Positions 30,712-41,497 of a stretch of 64,000 bases of DNA are shown piece after piece. Under the pieces are notes generated by a model, which did not search any database, was not told where the DNA came from, and was given only the letters and a program-made list of their open reading frames with translations. Every line of letters begins with the position of its first letter. The stretch's first letter is position 1. Source of the DNA: Coniferiporia sulphurascens (Eukaryota; Basidiomycota; Agaricomycetes; Hymenochaetales; Hymenochaetaceae); assembly GCA_002794785.1 (NCBI GenBank), contig NBBA01000014.1, positions 186,001-250,000 of the forward strand, read 5' to 3'. The translations under genes were made by a program, and so were the position numbers.

Positions 30712-33700
30712 TTAGCGCATCTCCTCAAGCCCGCCGTAATATACATCTGCATTTTCCTCCAACCAGGTCATCCATCGTTTCAGGAACCGACCTCCATGTT
30801 GCACAGTCGAGGAATCACCGATGACACACTGTAAAAAAAACCTTTCAGCCTTTGTTGGTCTGTGAAGTCTGCAAAGGTATTTACCATGTGTCGCCGTGCT
30901 CGTGTCATCGCAACTACAATCACTTGGTTAGTACCGTTGGCTTCTAGATGGTAGACAGTATGTCACCGTTTAGCCGGCGCTCATCCCTTAGAAAGCCAAC
31001 TTCCCGCTAGACAATTGGAGTATTAGTAATTCCATGCGACGCTCAATGAGACGATCTAGGGATTAAAACAAGCAGTACACACCTTTTCATTGCTACGAAC
31101 GAGACTGATGATGACAGCTTCTTTTTCGCGGCCCTGCATGCCGTCAACTGTGCCGACTTCAAGCTCAACGCCGTATGAAACGGACAGAAGTGAAGATATT
31201 AATGTCACTTGGGCCTGATATCTACATATCAGTGCACGTCAGCGGCTAGGGCAGCAGAGGACAGCGCCCGCCTACGGTGTTATAACAGCTATCTGTACGG
31301 GAAGAATACCCGCATTGACCTGTTTTTAAACTTGAGACCCTGGATACTCCTATGGTACAAAAAGCTACGCTCACCAATTTATCAACCCAGGATTTCACAA
31401 GTATGGCTTCATTTTCGTTTGATTTACTACCTTCATCTCCGCGCTCGCTGTTCTTTTCAAAGTATTCGCAACCGGATGTATCAAAGAAGGCGAGAGGTGC
31501 ATTCAAGGCGTCGGTGGATCCTTCGGGTTCGTTATTAATCACATTATCTAGATCTTTTAATAGATGGGCTTCGACTGATTTATCCGAGCGGAGACGTGAG
31601 CCGTAGAGCACTTTTGATGGGAATGCACAGATTGTTTTGTGCATCCTGTATTCTGAAGATTCGTAACTTTGACCAGCATCCGACACGACTCATTACTAAC
31701 CGATATTGTACTTCCAACATTCTTATAATGGAGGATCCGTGAATTTGTTCGAGCCTTCTAAACATAGTCGTTGTAAGAGTTTTCGGCGGACGCAAAGACA
31801 GGGAAGGAATCCGAGCGGTTTTTTGTGCCGACGGATTGCCGCGCAATTTTCGGTCTTCGCTACTTTCTGAGTCACTGGATGAATGTTCACTGCTTGCGCC
31901 AATATCCCCACTACCAAGTGGGACTAAGCTCTGTTTCCCAAGGTGGCCGGATTTCTTGATATCAGGTTTTGCTTTGTTTGATTCCTGATGAGCCTTTGCC
32001 TTTGTTCTACCAACCTGTGCAAGAACGGTAGGCGGCAGTTGCATTGGATCTCCTGCCAGGACTAGCTTCTTGCCTTTGAGAACCGGAATCCAGCAAGCCT
32101 GCAATTCGGTATTAGACGAGTCTTGATACTACCAATTACCATCAACAAACGCACTGCTTCTAGAAAGCAAAAGTATTATCAGCCCACAAATATCCTCCTT
32201 TAAGGATTTTAAGAAACAGCTTGCCTAGAGCTTGAGTGGCCTCGTCGATGATCACAATATCAAAATCTACGCCATCAAGGACGTGACCACCGGCTGAATG
32301 GCATGTTGCCAGCACCACCTTTGAGAACGGCATGATACAGTCCCTTTTGAACGTCACGTCAAGGGGCAATGCACTTACCTGTGCTTCCGTTAAGACACTC
32401 CTGACCACATTTTTTTCGCGCTTGCGATACCTATAATAAAATCGCTTGGATGCGGCATACAAAATGAATAGTGGTGACACACTCTTTTCGCAATTCCTTT
32501 ATGTCATCCCATAGCTTCCGACGCTCCTCGCCCCTCGGTTTTCTACCCTTTTGACCCTTTGCATTTCCCGATACAAGCATCAGGGATTTAGAAAGTTCGT
32601 CTTGGACATCCTTCACAAGTATGGCCTACAATGAACTGATCAGCCTCAGACCGGGTCTTCTATTCAACGGTTTTAATTACTTGCTCGCTATACCGGGTCT
32701 GTGCGTCTAGTGTAGCACGGACAGACTGGGCGGACCCTTTAACCCTTGCGGGATGGCCGATCCTAGTGCACCTGATTGGAGTTATACCCGCTGGAGGGGG
32801 CAAAAGCAGTCTTTCCAATATATTGTCTACGGATAGATTTGAAGCGCCACAAACGAGGATTTTCCGTGCCGGCGAAAGCTTTGTCGAAGTACCAGACTCC
32901 CGAGGAAATAATGATTGCCTGATTATCTCCAAAAGAGTGTGTGTCTTCCCAGTTCCTTCCACAGGAAGTCAGTTATAAGTACGACTAAACACGCAGTAGC
33001 TACCCGGTGGTCCGTGGATGCAAGCAATTTCCTTAGACCCCACGGCAAACAAAACCGCACGTCGCTGACTTTCATTTAGCGAGGTATCGTAGAATGCGAG
33101 ATCATTTATATCTGCCGGTGCCGTAGGGGAGTTCACACCAAGAAGAACATTGACTACGGCCATGGTGTCAGGATGCAGCGATAGTTTAATCTAACAAGCA
33201 AGCAGGCCCTTTTCAATAATTATTTTCGAAAGAGGAGTGACTCGACACTTGCTCCTTTGTTAGATGAGTCCGGCACTAGTGTTTGTTGGAGAGAGCGGAT
33301 CGTCTTTTCCATCCTAAGGCAGCACTTATTATATCTTGTCGCGAAAACAAACTCCGAAGACATACCGGTCGTGTGTGACGCTGTTCGCTAGTTTAACTCT
33401 TCAAGTTCGAAAAAAAATCAGCACAACATGATGACAAGGATGCGCAAACATACAAGCGACACATGTCCGGAAGATCAATGTCTTCACCGGACTCGCGATT
33501 CTTAGGGTCTACGGCAACAACTATCCGAGAGTCTGAGACCTGAGAATTACATTGGGGGGGCGCGATACATAAAGACAGAATGAGTCGCTTACCTTGTAAA
33601 CTACGCCTTCGACGTTTGTTATGCCGGTGGATGTTTCTGGCTTAATTGTTTTCTTGCTTTTCGATACCCTGGAAGATACTGAGTGTGCTTCTACACGCCC

Positions 33701-34094
33701 GATGTCTCCGGGACTATGTAATAGGTAAGGGGGAAACCTTTGAGATAGCTCATTCCGTACATTATATCAGGATATTTACACACCGAAATGTGTGAGCAGG
33801 CAGGGTGGCATTTTCACCGAAAGCGGGCGGTCGACCGAGTTCGATCAGACTGAATAAAACGAGATGGGGGAGGATGAACGACCTTCGCAGCAAAAAGCCT
33901 TACTTTCTACCGCCCATTCCAACCTGAATGTTTATTACGGAAAGGTTCAATAATGCAAGCCCTCTCTGCTCCAATAACTTGGGACTGCAGTTCGACAGTA
34001 GTAGAGTATTTTGTTCAATTTCAGCATTTTTTTCGAGTTCCAGTAGACTCAGGTGTCGGTCAAAGAACAAAGAGATGGCATTAGGATCAGGCAT
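30712..34094 (-). CDS. HCS1: Superfamily 1 helicase, IGHMBP2 / DNA polymerase alpha-associated helicase A (Hcs1) type
   Basis: Start chosen at MPDPNAISLFFDRHLSLLELE (34094), which matches the family's N-terminal helix; an in-frame Met 24 codons upstream is possible. The 1B barrel region includes GRPPAFGENATLPAH and GVVYK. Then LNESQRRAVLFAV (Q motif), CIHGPPG/TGKTHTLLEII (Walker A, split by an intron), CGASNLSVDNI, VDFDIVIIDEATQAL (Walker B) and KLVLAGDPMQLPPTV. An extra Ser/Lys-rich, probably disordered insert of about 75 residues follows. Next are MLEVQYRMH, IITPYQAQ, TVDGMQGREKEAVIISLVRS and LNVAMTRARR; the frame ends with GGLEEMR before TAA at 30712. It is a 5'-3' RNA/DNA helicase by family. 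Identification of the class is strong; the precise orthologue is less so. Confidence 0.87.
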
Positions 34095-35402
34095 GGCGTT
34101 CTCAACAGTGAGAACTAATAAAGCTTGAGATCCTGGGACGATGTCAGCGTTCAACTCTGAGTCCATACCCGGTAGTCACGTGGTCGTCGGCGCACCAGTC
34201 CTGGCGCTCGTTTGACTTTGGCAGACTACAGTCTGGTTCGTACCGACACCAGCCGATATTTAATTCTCCCAAAGTCCGGCCAGCTCTTTCGATCTGTATC
34301 GTCTTGGATTTAGGAAAACAACGGCTGGATAGTACCTGATCCGCCATCTACATCCTAACTTGAACCTTGCTCGAAGTTCTTTTCTGCAACTTTTGGCGCC
34401 GGTTCTGCGAGTATAAACTTCAGTCAAGCCTTATGATGTCTCGAACCGGCATCTAGACTATAGACTATCTCAATGGGAATGAGGGAATATTATCGTTCGG
34501 TGACCCATTTCCGAAGGTCTGCCACGGGTCCACGGCCATCTGTCTGATGCTATGCTTATGCTATTTGCCTTACAGTGTGCATCTAGTCTGCGGAAAAACT
34601 CTAATAATCACAAAGTGCTACAATATCTTCCTGTGAGCTTACGTGCAAAGATGAAGACTGAAAAACAAAACTCGTTGGAGTAAGGGGTGAATAAACGATA
34701 CGCCCATCACCGATGTGCCCAAGCCTAGACATACAACACAACTATCATCAACAAGCGAAGTAGCTTCCCTGGCCCCAATCTTACTCCAGCTGGAATGTGT
34801 CCCGTGGCTTGTTTTCCTTCTGAGTGACGTCGCGTGCTTGCTTATTCTTTACCAGTTACGGATGACTAGACCTACTTGCGAGCCGTCATTTGACGCGCAG
34901 GGTAAAAGATTTGTGAAATGGACGCTAATTCGCAATGCCTACGGGTAGCGGGAGGAATTTGACGGCCCGAACACTGCAGAACCCGGTATAACCGTTTAGC
35001 AGACGGGTTTAGAAGCGTAAATGTCGCTTTCCGAGTAAACACAATCTCTCTGTGATCATGCGCAAGCTGGTACGTGTTATGCCCGATTTGTAATATGTCT
35101 ATTGGCAGTCCATTCTCTCATAACCTGGTTCGCATCCCATGACTATGTGGCTACATTGTCTTGCCAGCGTTGAAATTTCGGTTCTTCCCGTCGTTCACAT
35201 GACGAGTGGAGGGTGATCATCCGCTCCTAACCGACTATCGGTTAAGTTTACAGCGAATGTCGAAGGCTGTATACAAGTGTACCGACACCCGCTGCCACTC
35301 ATCTCATGATTATATTGAAGAGAATGCGGCCTTCCCAGAATATAAATTCAGCTAAAGGGCCTCCTAGCAACCTGGGGGCATCATTTGACTCAGGCTGTCT
35401 TC
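34095..35402. other. Divergent intergenic region, no gene seen
   Basis: It separates the HCS1-like gene (-) from the carboxylesterase (+). Short open frames at 34144-34347 and 34715-34948 have no recognisable motif. It probably carries both promoters. Confidence 0.4.
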
Positions 35403-37463
35403 ATGTATCATCCGATCGTTTCTACGCTCATCATTCTCCAGCTGTCAAGCTTTATCCCCTTCCGTGCTCTTGCCAGTACTCTGGCCATTTCCAGCTCGGA
35501 TCACATTGTCGACGTCGGCTACGCAAAATATCGTGGAAATTTCAGCGAGCCATACAGCGTTGCATTCCTTGGCATACCCTATGCAGAGCCACCTATTAGC
35601 AATCTTCGATTTCGAGCTCCTGTTGCGCTGAATACAAACAAGCTACAAGGACTTGGAGTCATCAATGCGACAGACTACCCCGACTTTTGTGTGCAAGGGA
35701 GTATAGGAGAGGGTGATGCAGGGGGTGCCGGGAGTGAAGACTGCTTGAAAGTCAACATATATGCGCCGGCCAACGCAACATCCCGGAGCAGATGTTAGTC
35801 GACGCGAGCACGTGTTTCATACGGCATTCTGACTTTTATTTCAATGATAGTGCCCGTCCTATTCTACATACACGGGGGAGGTGAGCACTCATCCTCATCC
35901 TAGACAAGTTCGTCGTTTTTATAGAGTTTCAGGGTATGTATATGGCAATCCTCGCAATTGGCCCTTCGACCACTGGATTAATCAGTCTCCCAATGTCGTG
36001 ATCGTCTCCGTGTACTACCGGCTCGATTCTTTTGGGTTCCTTGCCCATCCCGCCTTTTCTTCTGATCCATCGCTCGGGGACCTAAACGCCGGCTTTCAAG
36101 ACCAAACACTTGCTCTGCAGTGGGTCCACAACAATATAGCCGCTTTCGGGGGCGATCCAAGCCGAGTGACAATCAACGGTCAGAGTGCGGGTGGGGGCAG
36201 CGTAGAGCTGCATCTCGTTGCTAATGAGGGTCCGGAGAGACTTTTTTCCGGGGCCATAGCTCAAAGTGTTGACCGGGAAATTTTACCGTTGCCAGAACAA
36301 CAGGAGGTACGTGGAATATCACAAAGCTTCAGGCTGGGTCTTGGACCGAATATTTATTCCTGCAGCCCTTGTTTGGTTTCTATGCAGAGAAAGCGGGTTG
36401 TGGCGGCCTTGGATCCTCCAGTGAAACCATTGCTTGCCTTAGGACATCGACAATAAGTGCACTTGCGCGTGCTCAAGATGCTGGATCTTCGTTGTGACTA
36501 TTTTATAAAAAATTCTGGTGATTGATCATCTCACTAAGCCCTTGCCTGAATGCAGCAACTCGACGCTGTATAACAAATGGCGTCCAGTCCTAGACGGAGT
36601 GATCATATCAGATTATCCCACCAGGCTTCTTGCAGAAGGCAGGTTCGCACACGTTCCTGTGATCGCGGGGTGAGTATTCATCTCCCATGGAGTGGCTTAC
36701 CCTGAATGCCACGCCGAATTAGTGCAACAAGTAACGAAACAGGGGGAGGGACTGATAACCTTACGGCCGTCCTCCACCCAGCTTACCCTTTGCTGACAAC
36801 CGAAGAGCTCGCCGAATACAACAAAGTGTACGACCCGGCACAGTTTTCGTCTCAAGATGAATGGATCCGTACGGCCACTGGTGAACCGGGACTGCGCTGC
36901 GGGGTAAGTCACCTGACCTTTCCGCTCGTTAGTCACTCTGTTCAAAGAAAATTCGCATCTTAGAGAGAAACAATTGGGAATGCAGGAGTCATACACTCAA
37001 GCGCATGGACATACCGATATAATCAGCCAAATCCTACCCAGGACGAGCCTGGAATTACAGAACATGCGGCCGAGAATTGGATGATGTTCCTGGGCACGAA
37101 TACTGGGTGAGAATAACTCTCATTAATTGCGCATGCACCCCTGAATTCCTGACGTTCTTCACTATTCGCCTATAAAGTACGAACGGAAGCACGGTATTTA
37201 CCGGCCTTGATAGTGTGGAGACGGCGTTCAGTGAAGAGCTGATAGCCTATTGGCTTTCGTTCGTGCGCTCAGAGAATCCGAATACGTTCAAGCTGGCGCG
37301 ATCGCCCAGTTGGCCCGATTTCTCCTCCGGCATAAGGACGGTGCTCCAGCAGGATCCTGGAAATATGACGACTACGAGCGGGATATATGTGGAGGGTGAA
37401 TTTGCTGGAGACTCGAGCCGGTGTGCTTTTGTAGCGTCGAAGGTTTCGCATATGCAAGACTAG
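35403..37463 (+). CDS. Secreted type-B carboxylesterase / lipase-like alpha/beta hydrolase
   Basis: The start MYHPIVSTLIILQLSSFIPF at 35403 is a signal peptide, so the enzyme probably enters the secretory pathway. Core motifs: YRGNFSEPYSVAFLGIPYAEPP (oxyanion/N-terminal signature), SEDCLKVNIYAPAN (the EDCL signature 2), PVLFYIHGG, FGGDPSRVTINGQSAGGGS with the nucleophile Ser in GQSAG (usually GESAG), and HAAENWMMF carrying the likely catalytic His. The acid is probably in SNETGG. Several N-glycosylation sequons (NFS, NAT, NGS) are present. Seven or so short introns are inferred; the stop is TAG at 37461. It hydrolyses carboxylic esters; the substrate cannot be told from sequence. Gln for Glu before Ser is a variation seen in some fungal members. 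Confidence 0.88.
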
Positions 37464-37600
37464 CAATGTACAGAAATGGAAATGCGTTCACACGCTGTAT
37501 TTAGTTGAGACTGTAATATTCAATTCCGCGTGGCTTAGCAGTCAGCGTCAACGGGCAGTATGGCCAGCGTTTCTGTCTCTGGCCACAAGTCCGTCGTCTA

Positions 37601-39748
37601 ATGGCCATCCCCGCTCCCTCTGTACAAGCAGGCCCAAGCGCACGCGTCGCATCCAAGAAACGTCCTGCATCTGCATCGCTCTCTGACGCTGACACACTCA
37701 GTACGAACTCTGCGTCGACGTCCACAATGAGGTCAAACACCGCCGCGGTCGACGCGCACAAGAAAAAGAGAAGGAGGAGGAGAAAACCGTCCGTGACAAA
37801 GGCAGCTCCCAGCTTCGTCAGAACGATTCAAAGAGACGACAACTCGCCCGTCTCCAGCGGATCAGGCTCATTCAAGGTCTGTCGCAGACTTCGTGACGGC
37901 CGGCTTTCGGTGCTAATTTTTATTGGCTTATTGGTATTCGTCCTGTCAGGGCAAAGAGCGTGCGGTTGTTCTTGACGATGTCCCAGAACTACCAAGTGGG
38001 GTCTTACCAGATGCCAACAGCGAATTGGCATCGCTACGGGAGAAGGTAGAGCAGCAGACCACAGTAAGTAACAATAACTTCTTCATTCTACTGGTTCTGA
38101 ACTGCACATGTCCAGCTCTTAACAACGCACAAAGAGTTTCTTGCCGCACTGGCGCCGTCGCTGACGTGTCAAATATGTTTGGAACCGATGCATAGGCCAT
38201 ATGCGCTAGCTCCTTGTGGCCACACCGCATGCTATGGATGGTGAGTCCTACGTTCTCTCCTTTGTCTTTGAATTTTAGTATTTATAGAGTCCTTCCAGCT
38301 TGATCGCATGGTTTCGCGCTCCTCCTCAGCATATCACGCACCCGCCACCGCCACATTTGGCGCATAACTTTGACAGGGAGGACCCCAGCCTACTTGCCCG
38401 CGACACGCCTATGCTCCTCAAAAAGGAAAAGACGTGTCCACACTGTCGAGCGGTGGTAAGCGAGGTGCCAGTAGAAGCTTGGGGGATTAAGGACATAGTG
38501 GCCCACCTTTTTGCGAGCAAAGGAAACATGGCGAAAGACCTGTATCCGGATCACGTTAAACCACCGGAAACACGTGAAACGGGCGCAGGCCAATCCGGCG
38601 CCGATGCTTGGAAAGGTGTATTCAAACGGGACCATGCTCGGGCTATCTTCAATACACTTGTCAATCTGGGCACCAACGGGGGGACTGCTGAAGTGGATGA
38701 GGACAGGGAACGAGGCGGAGATCGTGGCTTCTACGACGACGAGGACAACGTGTATAGATGTACAGTGTGCTATCATGAAGTTTGGGATGGTATCTGTACA
38801 GCATGTGGCCGACTCTATCCAGGTCTTCTCGACCATGCGGAGGAAGACGACGACGGGGACGACGATGGCGGTGACTGGATGGATGCCGAAAACTTTCAAG
38901 AGGAAGACTGGATGGATGCGCACGGATACGAAGATCCTGATGAAGATGCGCTAGACCTGCACGAGATCTTTGGGGAGTTCGCGCGGAACGCGCGTCTCAT
39001 GCGAGCCGCAAACCACCGCGAGGACGAGGAAGAAGGATATGAAAGCAGCTTCATCGACGATGGGGATGGAGGGGCGAGAATTGAAGAGTACCACTCCGCC
39101 GAAGAAGCTGGTCGGTCCGGCTCAGGAGACGAAGCCGGAGACGCCGACGAGGAGGGTAGACCACGTCCGCTGCCCCCCGTTCGTGTTACGCGTACCGTAT
39201 TTGGCGCCGGACGACGCCGGCATAGCGCGGACCCCGCGAATGCCACTATACACCTCAGCGACTCGGATTCGGATGCTTCAGGCCGTGTTGCAAACTACCG
39301 AAGGGGTCGCGGCCCGCGTGCTCTTATTGACTCGGATGAAGATATCGATAATGGTGTCCGAGCCGTCGGAACTGCACCTACACACCAACCGGCACCGAGA
39401 GCTGTCCGGCCAGTAGTCGTTGATTCTGATTCGGGCAGTGAGGATGGCAGGTGCGTCCTGTTATGGTTGACTATGAGTTATACGCATTGACTTTTGAACA
39501 CAGGCGCTCGGACAGTGATGTGGATGAGGGTGCCGTTTTTCGCTCACGATCAGTTTCCAGGAGAAACAGCATTTCTGGAGATGACAGTGATGAACTGTCT
39601 GAACACCGGTACGTATATGTTTACTGCATTTTGTTTTTATCCATTCTCACCAACATTTGACAGGGAATTCTACGGGTCGGGTTCAGGGTCATCACATTAC
39701 AACGACGCATTCTCCGACGAGGATAACGGGATTAATTGGTCAGACTGA
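37601..39748 (+). CDS. RING-finger protein with SUMO-interaction-like motifs, putative E3 ligase
   Basis: The start MAIPAPSVQAGPSARV is at 37601. A basic HKKKRRRRRKPS nuclear-localisation-like stretch and a short coiled segment (NSELASLREKVEQQTT) precede the RING: CQICLEPM...LAPCGHTACYGC...W...CPHCRAVV, split by an intron near 38240. A second Cys cluster (CTVCYHEV..GICTACG) lies at about 38762-38815. The long acidic C-terminus holds ATIHLSDSDSDAS and VVVDSDSGSEDG, hydrophobic cores followed by Ser/Asp runs like SUMO-interaction motifs. Two small terminal exons end in NGINWSD before TGA at 39746. A RING E3 is a fair call; a SUMO-targeted ligase is inference. Psh1-like or other nuclear RINGs are alternatives. 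Confidence 0.78.
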
Positions 39749-40739
39749 CGGGCTCCTTTTCATTGTATGGTTTTTTGTATATAATGTTCAAAGGCTGTGG
39801 ACCGCGAATGTGATTTAAAGTATTTCAACTCGTGTGTAAGAGAGTTTGCTACGGATTAATGGAGGACCGAGTCAATGGTTGTCAGTTCTTAGTGATGCTG
39901 AGATGCATTGGTTTGTCAGGTACCCGTGCTCGGCACTGGGTGGCTGGTGGGGTCACCAACAGATCAGGCTCTAACTCTATTCCGGTGTGATATGTGCCTA
40001 ATTCGAAGCCACTGATATTTGTCATCAAACCCCGTGAGAAATAATCCCGTGCACTCTATGCTCATTGACCACACCCTTCTAGCAGACTACATTCCATCAC
40101 GCATGACTTGCAGAGTTGCAAGTTGCAAGCTGTGGGGGCACAGCCTGCCTGCCTGGGGCCTCACCACCAATCGCCTTGACTCTCCGCAGCACAGGCGCCG
40201 CCGTACAGCCGCTGCGGCTTTTGCGAAGATGACGAGAAACCGCCAGATGGTGTGGCCGACATGCACAGGAAATCCGTTGCAGCGGGGAGTGTGGGCGGCG
40301 CTGACGCGTAGACCGGACGGGAGGAGCTGCGGTGGCATGAGTCATCCAGAAACAGCAATCTGATTGGGCCGATGGGCACAGCGATGCTGACCAATCCAAG
40401 GTATTCGTCATCCGGCATCGGTGAGTCAGATGGACCGTGAATAGCCGAGAGAACGCCGAGAGCCGGGTGCCGAAGACGTCACGACCTCCACTCCTTGAGC
40501 GCCTCGAAGAATATTCGAGACGGACGGGGCGACTCCACCCGGTACTAATATCAATTATGGGATTTACATCTTGGAGTCGGGCTATGTTCGCCCTAGTCTA
40601 TCCGCCGAGTCAGTCCACACTACCCTTTTGCCACATATAAAACAGGGTCGCTCACTTACTTCCGTTCACTGACTCGGTTCCCCCCCTTCGGCTATAAAAC
40701 CAACTTTTAGGCCTCTCACCATCTCAAACTCCCCTAGCC
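39749..40739. promoter_or_regulatory. Intergenic and Hsp20 promoter
   Basis: No gene is supported between 39749 and about 40450; the open frame at 40019-40363 has no motif. Near the Hsp20 start there is GAATATTC at 40509-40516, matching a GAAnnTTC heat-shock-factor half-site pair. TATAAAA boxes lie at 40636-40642 and 40693-40699, the latter only 40 bp before the ATG. Confidence 0.45.
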
Positions 40740-41497
40740 ATGACCGCAGCAGTTTCCTCAAACGGCGCCTCTTCGCAACACTCGTCCCACCCGTCTTCCC
40801 CCAACTCAAAGTCTTCGCCTCCTGTCTCGTCTCCCGATGCCCATCCATTCAGCCAGGACGACTTTCTCCGCTTCGCTCAGAACACACTTGCTGCAGCCTA
40901 CCGCGAGTATCTCGCACGTCAGCGAACCGCGGGGACGCCTCTACAAACACAAGATTCTCCGGAGAATCGTGTTATGAAGCCCCGTGTCCACATGTACGAG
41001 TCTTACGATTCGCCGCGCACCATGATAGCCACATTGGAGCTCCCGGGTCTGCAAAAGAGCGATATAGCAATTACAGCTCGTCCAAACGGCGACCTTGTCG
41101 TCGCAGGGGAGCGGCGTCCTCAGCATTTGCAGTACTTGCATGCTACCCAGGGCTCACATAACGACGCAGGGGCTGAGCGCACAGAGAAGGGGCGTACCGT
41201 ATTCAACGAGCTCAAGTTTGGAAAGTTCCAGAGAATTATTCGTCTTCCGAACGGAACGGATGTGCGTCCTCGTATTTTTTTAGCATAAGATGAAACTAAC
41301 GTTATTTACTACAGCCTACTCGCATCACTGCCTCCATGGACGATGGGATGCTCACCATATGCTGGCCTCTACCTGATCCGAGCCCGTCGAGCCCGTCACG
41401 CAGCTTGCCGGAGGAAAGCCAGCGCCCACAGCCACAGGACGACGATGTAGCCATGGAGGAGACAGATACAAAACGCACCATCCTTCGTAGCTCTTAG
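40740..41497 (+). CDS. HSP20: Small heat-shock protein, Hsp20/alpha-crystallin
   Basis: An ATP-independent holdase chaperone. The start MTAAVSSNGASSQHSS opens a Ser/Pro-rich N-terminus. A helical DFLRFAQNTLAAAYREYLAR follows, then the alpha-crystallin domain: PRVHMYESYDSPRTMIATLE, LPGLQKSDIAI, NGDLVVAGERR, FGKFQRIIRLP and, after an intron (GTGCGT...TACAG), PTRITASMDDGMLTICWP. The C-terminal tail is Pro/Ser/Gln-rich and acidic. Both TATA boxes and a heat-shock-element-like site lie upstream. An insert (YLHATQGSHNDAGAERTEK) between strands is longer than in the simplest members but common in fungi. Confidence 0.92.
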
